6,042 nt of DNA from the NCBI GenBank assembly GCA_947452525.1, contig CANGCW010000059.1:1-6042 (forward strand). The letters are read 5' to 3'. Position numbers and translations under genes: made by a program. Of this stretch, positions 6,036 through 6,042 are shown piece by piece. Within the stretch, counting starts at the first letter, position 1; each line of letters starts with the position of its first letter. The notes beneath the pieces are model-generated. The model did no database searches and was not told the origin of the DNA. It saw nothing but the letters and a program-made list of their open reading frames with translations. This DNA comes from Actinomycetota bacterium. Its GTDB lineage: Bacteria; Actinomycetota; Actinomycetes; Nanopelagicales; Nanopelagicaceae.

Positions 6036-6042
6036 ATCCCGA

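Noticed and set aside
6036..6042. Sequence after the hydrolase stop, examined for a terminator or next start
   Set aside because: Only seven bases remain, so nothing can be said about where the operon ends.

Overview
The window looks like a compact chromosomal segment of a mid-GC actinobacterium. The evidence is that the cytidine deaminase (LCAEC, PCGRCRQ) and adenosine deaminase (HDHVDGG at the zinc site, NTDNR near the C-terminus) read like high-GC Gram-positive versions of these enzymes, base composition is by eye only about half G+C, and the genes are packed with overlaps or gaps of a few bases. A streamlined planktonic actinobacterium (Nanopelagicales/acI type) would fit, but that is inference; no marker gene is present.

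Layout. Positions 1-592, minus strand: a TetR-family regulator whose C-terminal end runs off the left edge. Positions 593-684: a short divergent control region with a candidate -10 element for each side and a separated inverted pair of TAAGGATG. From 685 to 6035, plus strand, six genes form one apparent operon: pseudouridine-5'-phosphate glycosidase (psuG), a PfkB-family sugar/nucleoside kinase best read as pseudouridine kinase (psuK), cytidine deaminase (cdd), adenosine deaminase (add), a soluble cytochrome P450, and a nucleoside hydrolase. No RNA gene, mobile element, CRISPR array or clear terminator is visible.

How the genes work together. PsuK and PsuG would convert pseudouridine to uracil plus ribose 5-phosphate. 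Cdd would convert cytidine to uridine and Add adenosine to inosine, and the nucleoside hydrolase could cleave such products to free base and ribose. Together this is a nucleoside scavenging and breakdown pathway that suits the products of RNA turnover, probably under the divergent TetR regulator. No transporter, nucleoside phosphorylase or dedicated ribokinase lies inside the window.

The odd member is the P450. It starts inside the end of add with the best ribosome binding site in the window and is followed nine bases later by the nucleoside hydrolase, so it is embedded in the pathway rather than merely adjacent. Its I-helix lacks the usual threonine (AGHEAS), and the neighbouring hydrolase lacks the usual active-site histidine before its C-terminal calcium-binding aspartate. 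A working hypothesis is that the P450 oxidises (for example demethylates) modified nucleosides so that the deaminases and hydrolase can use them.
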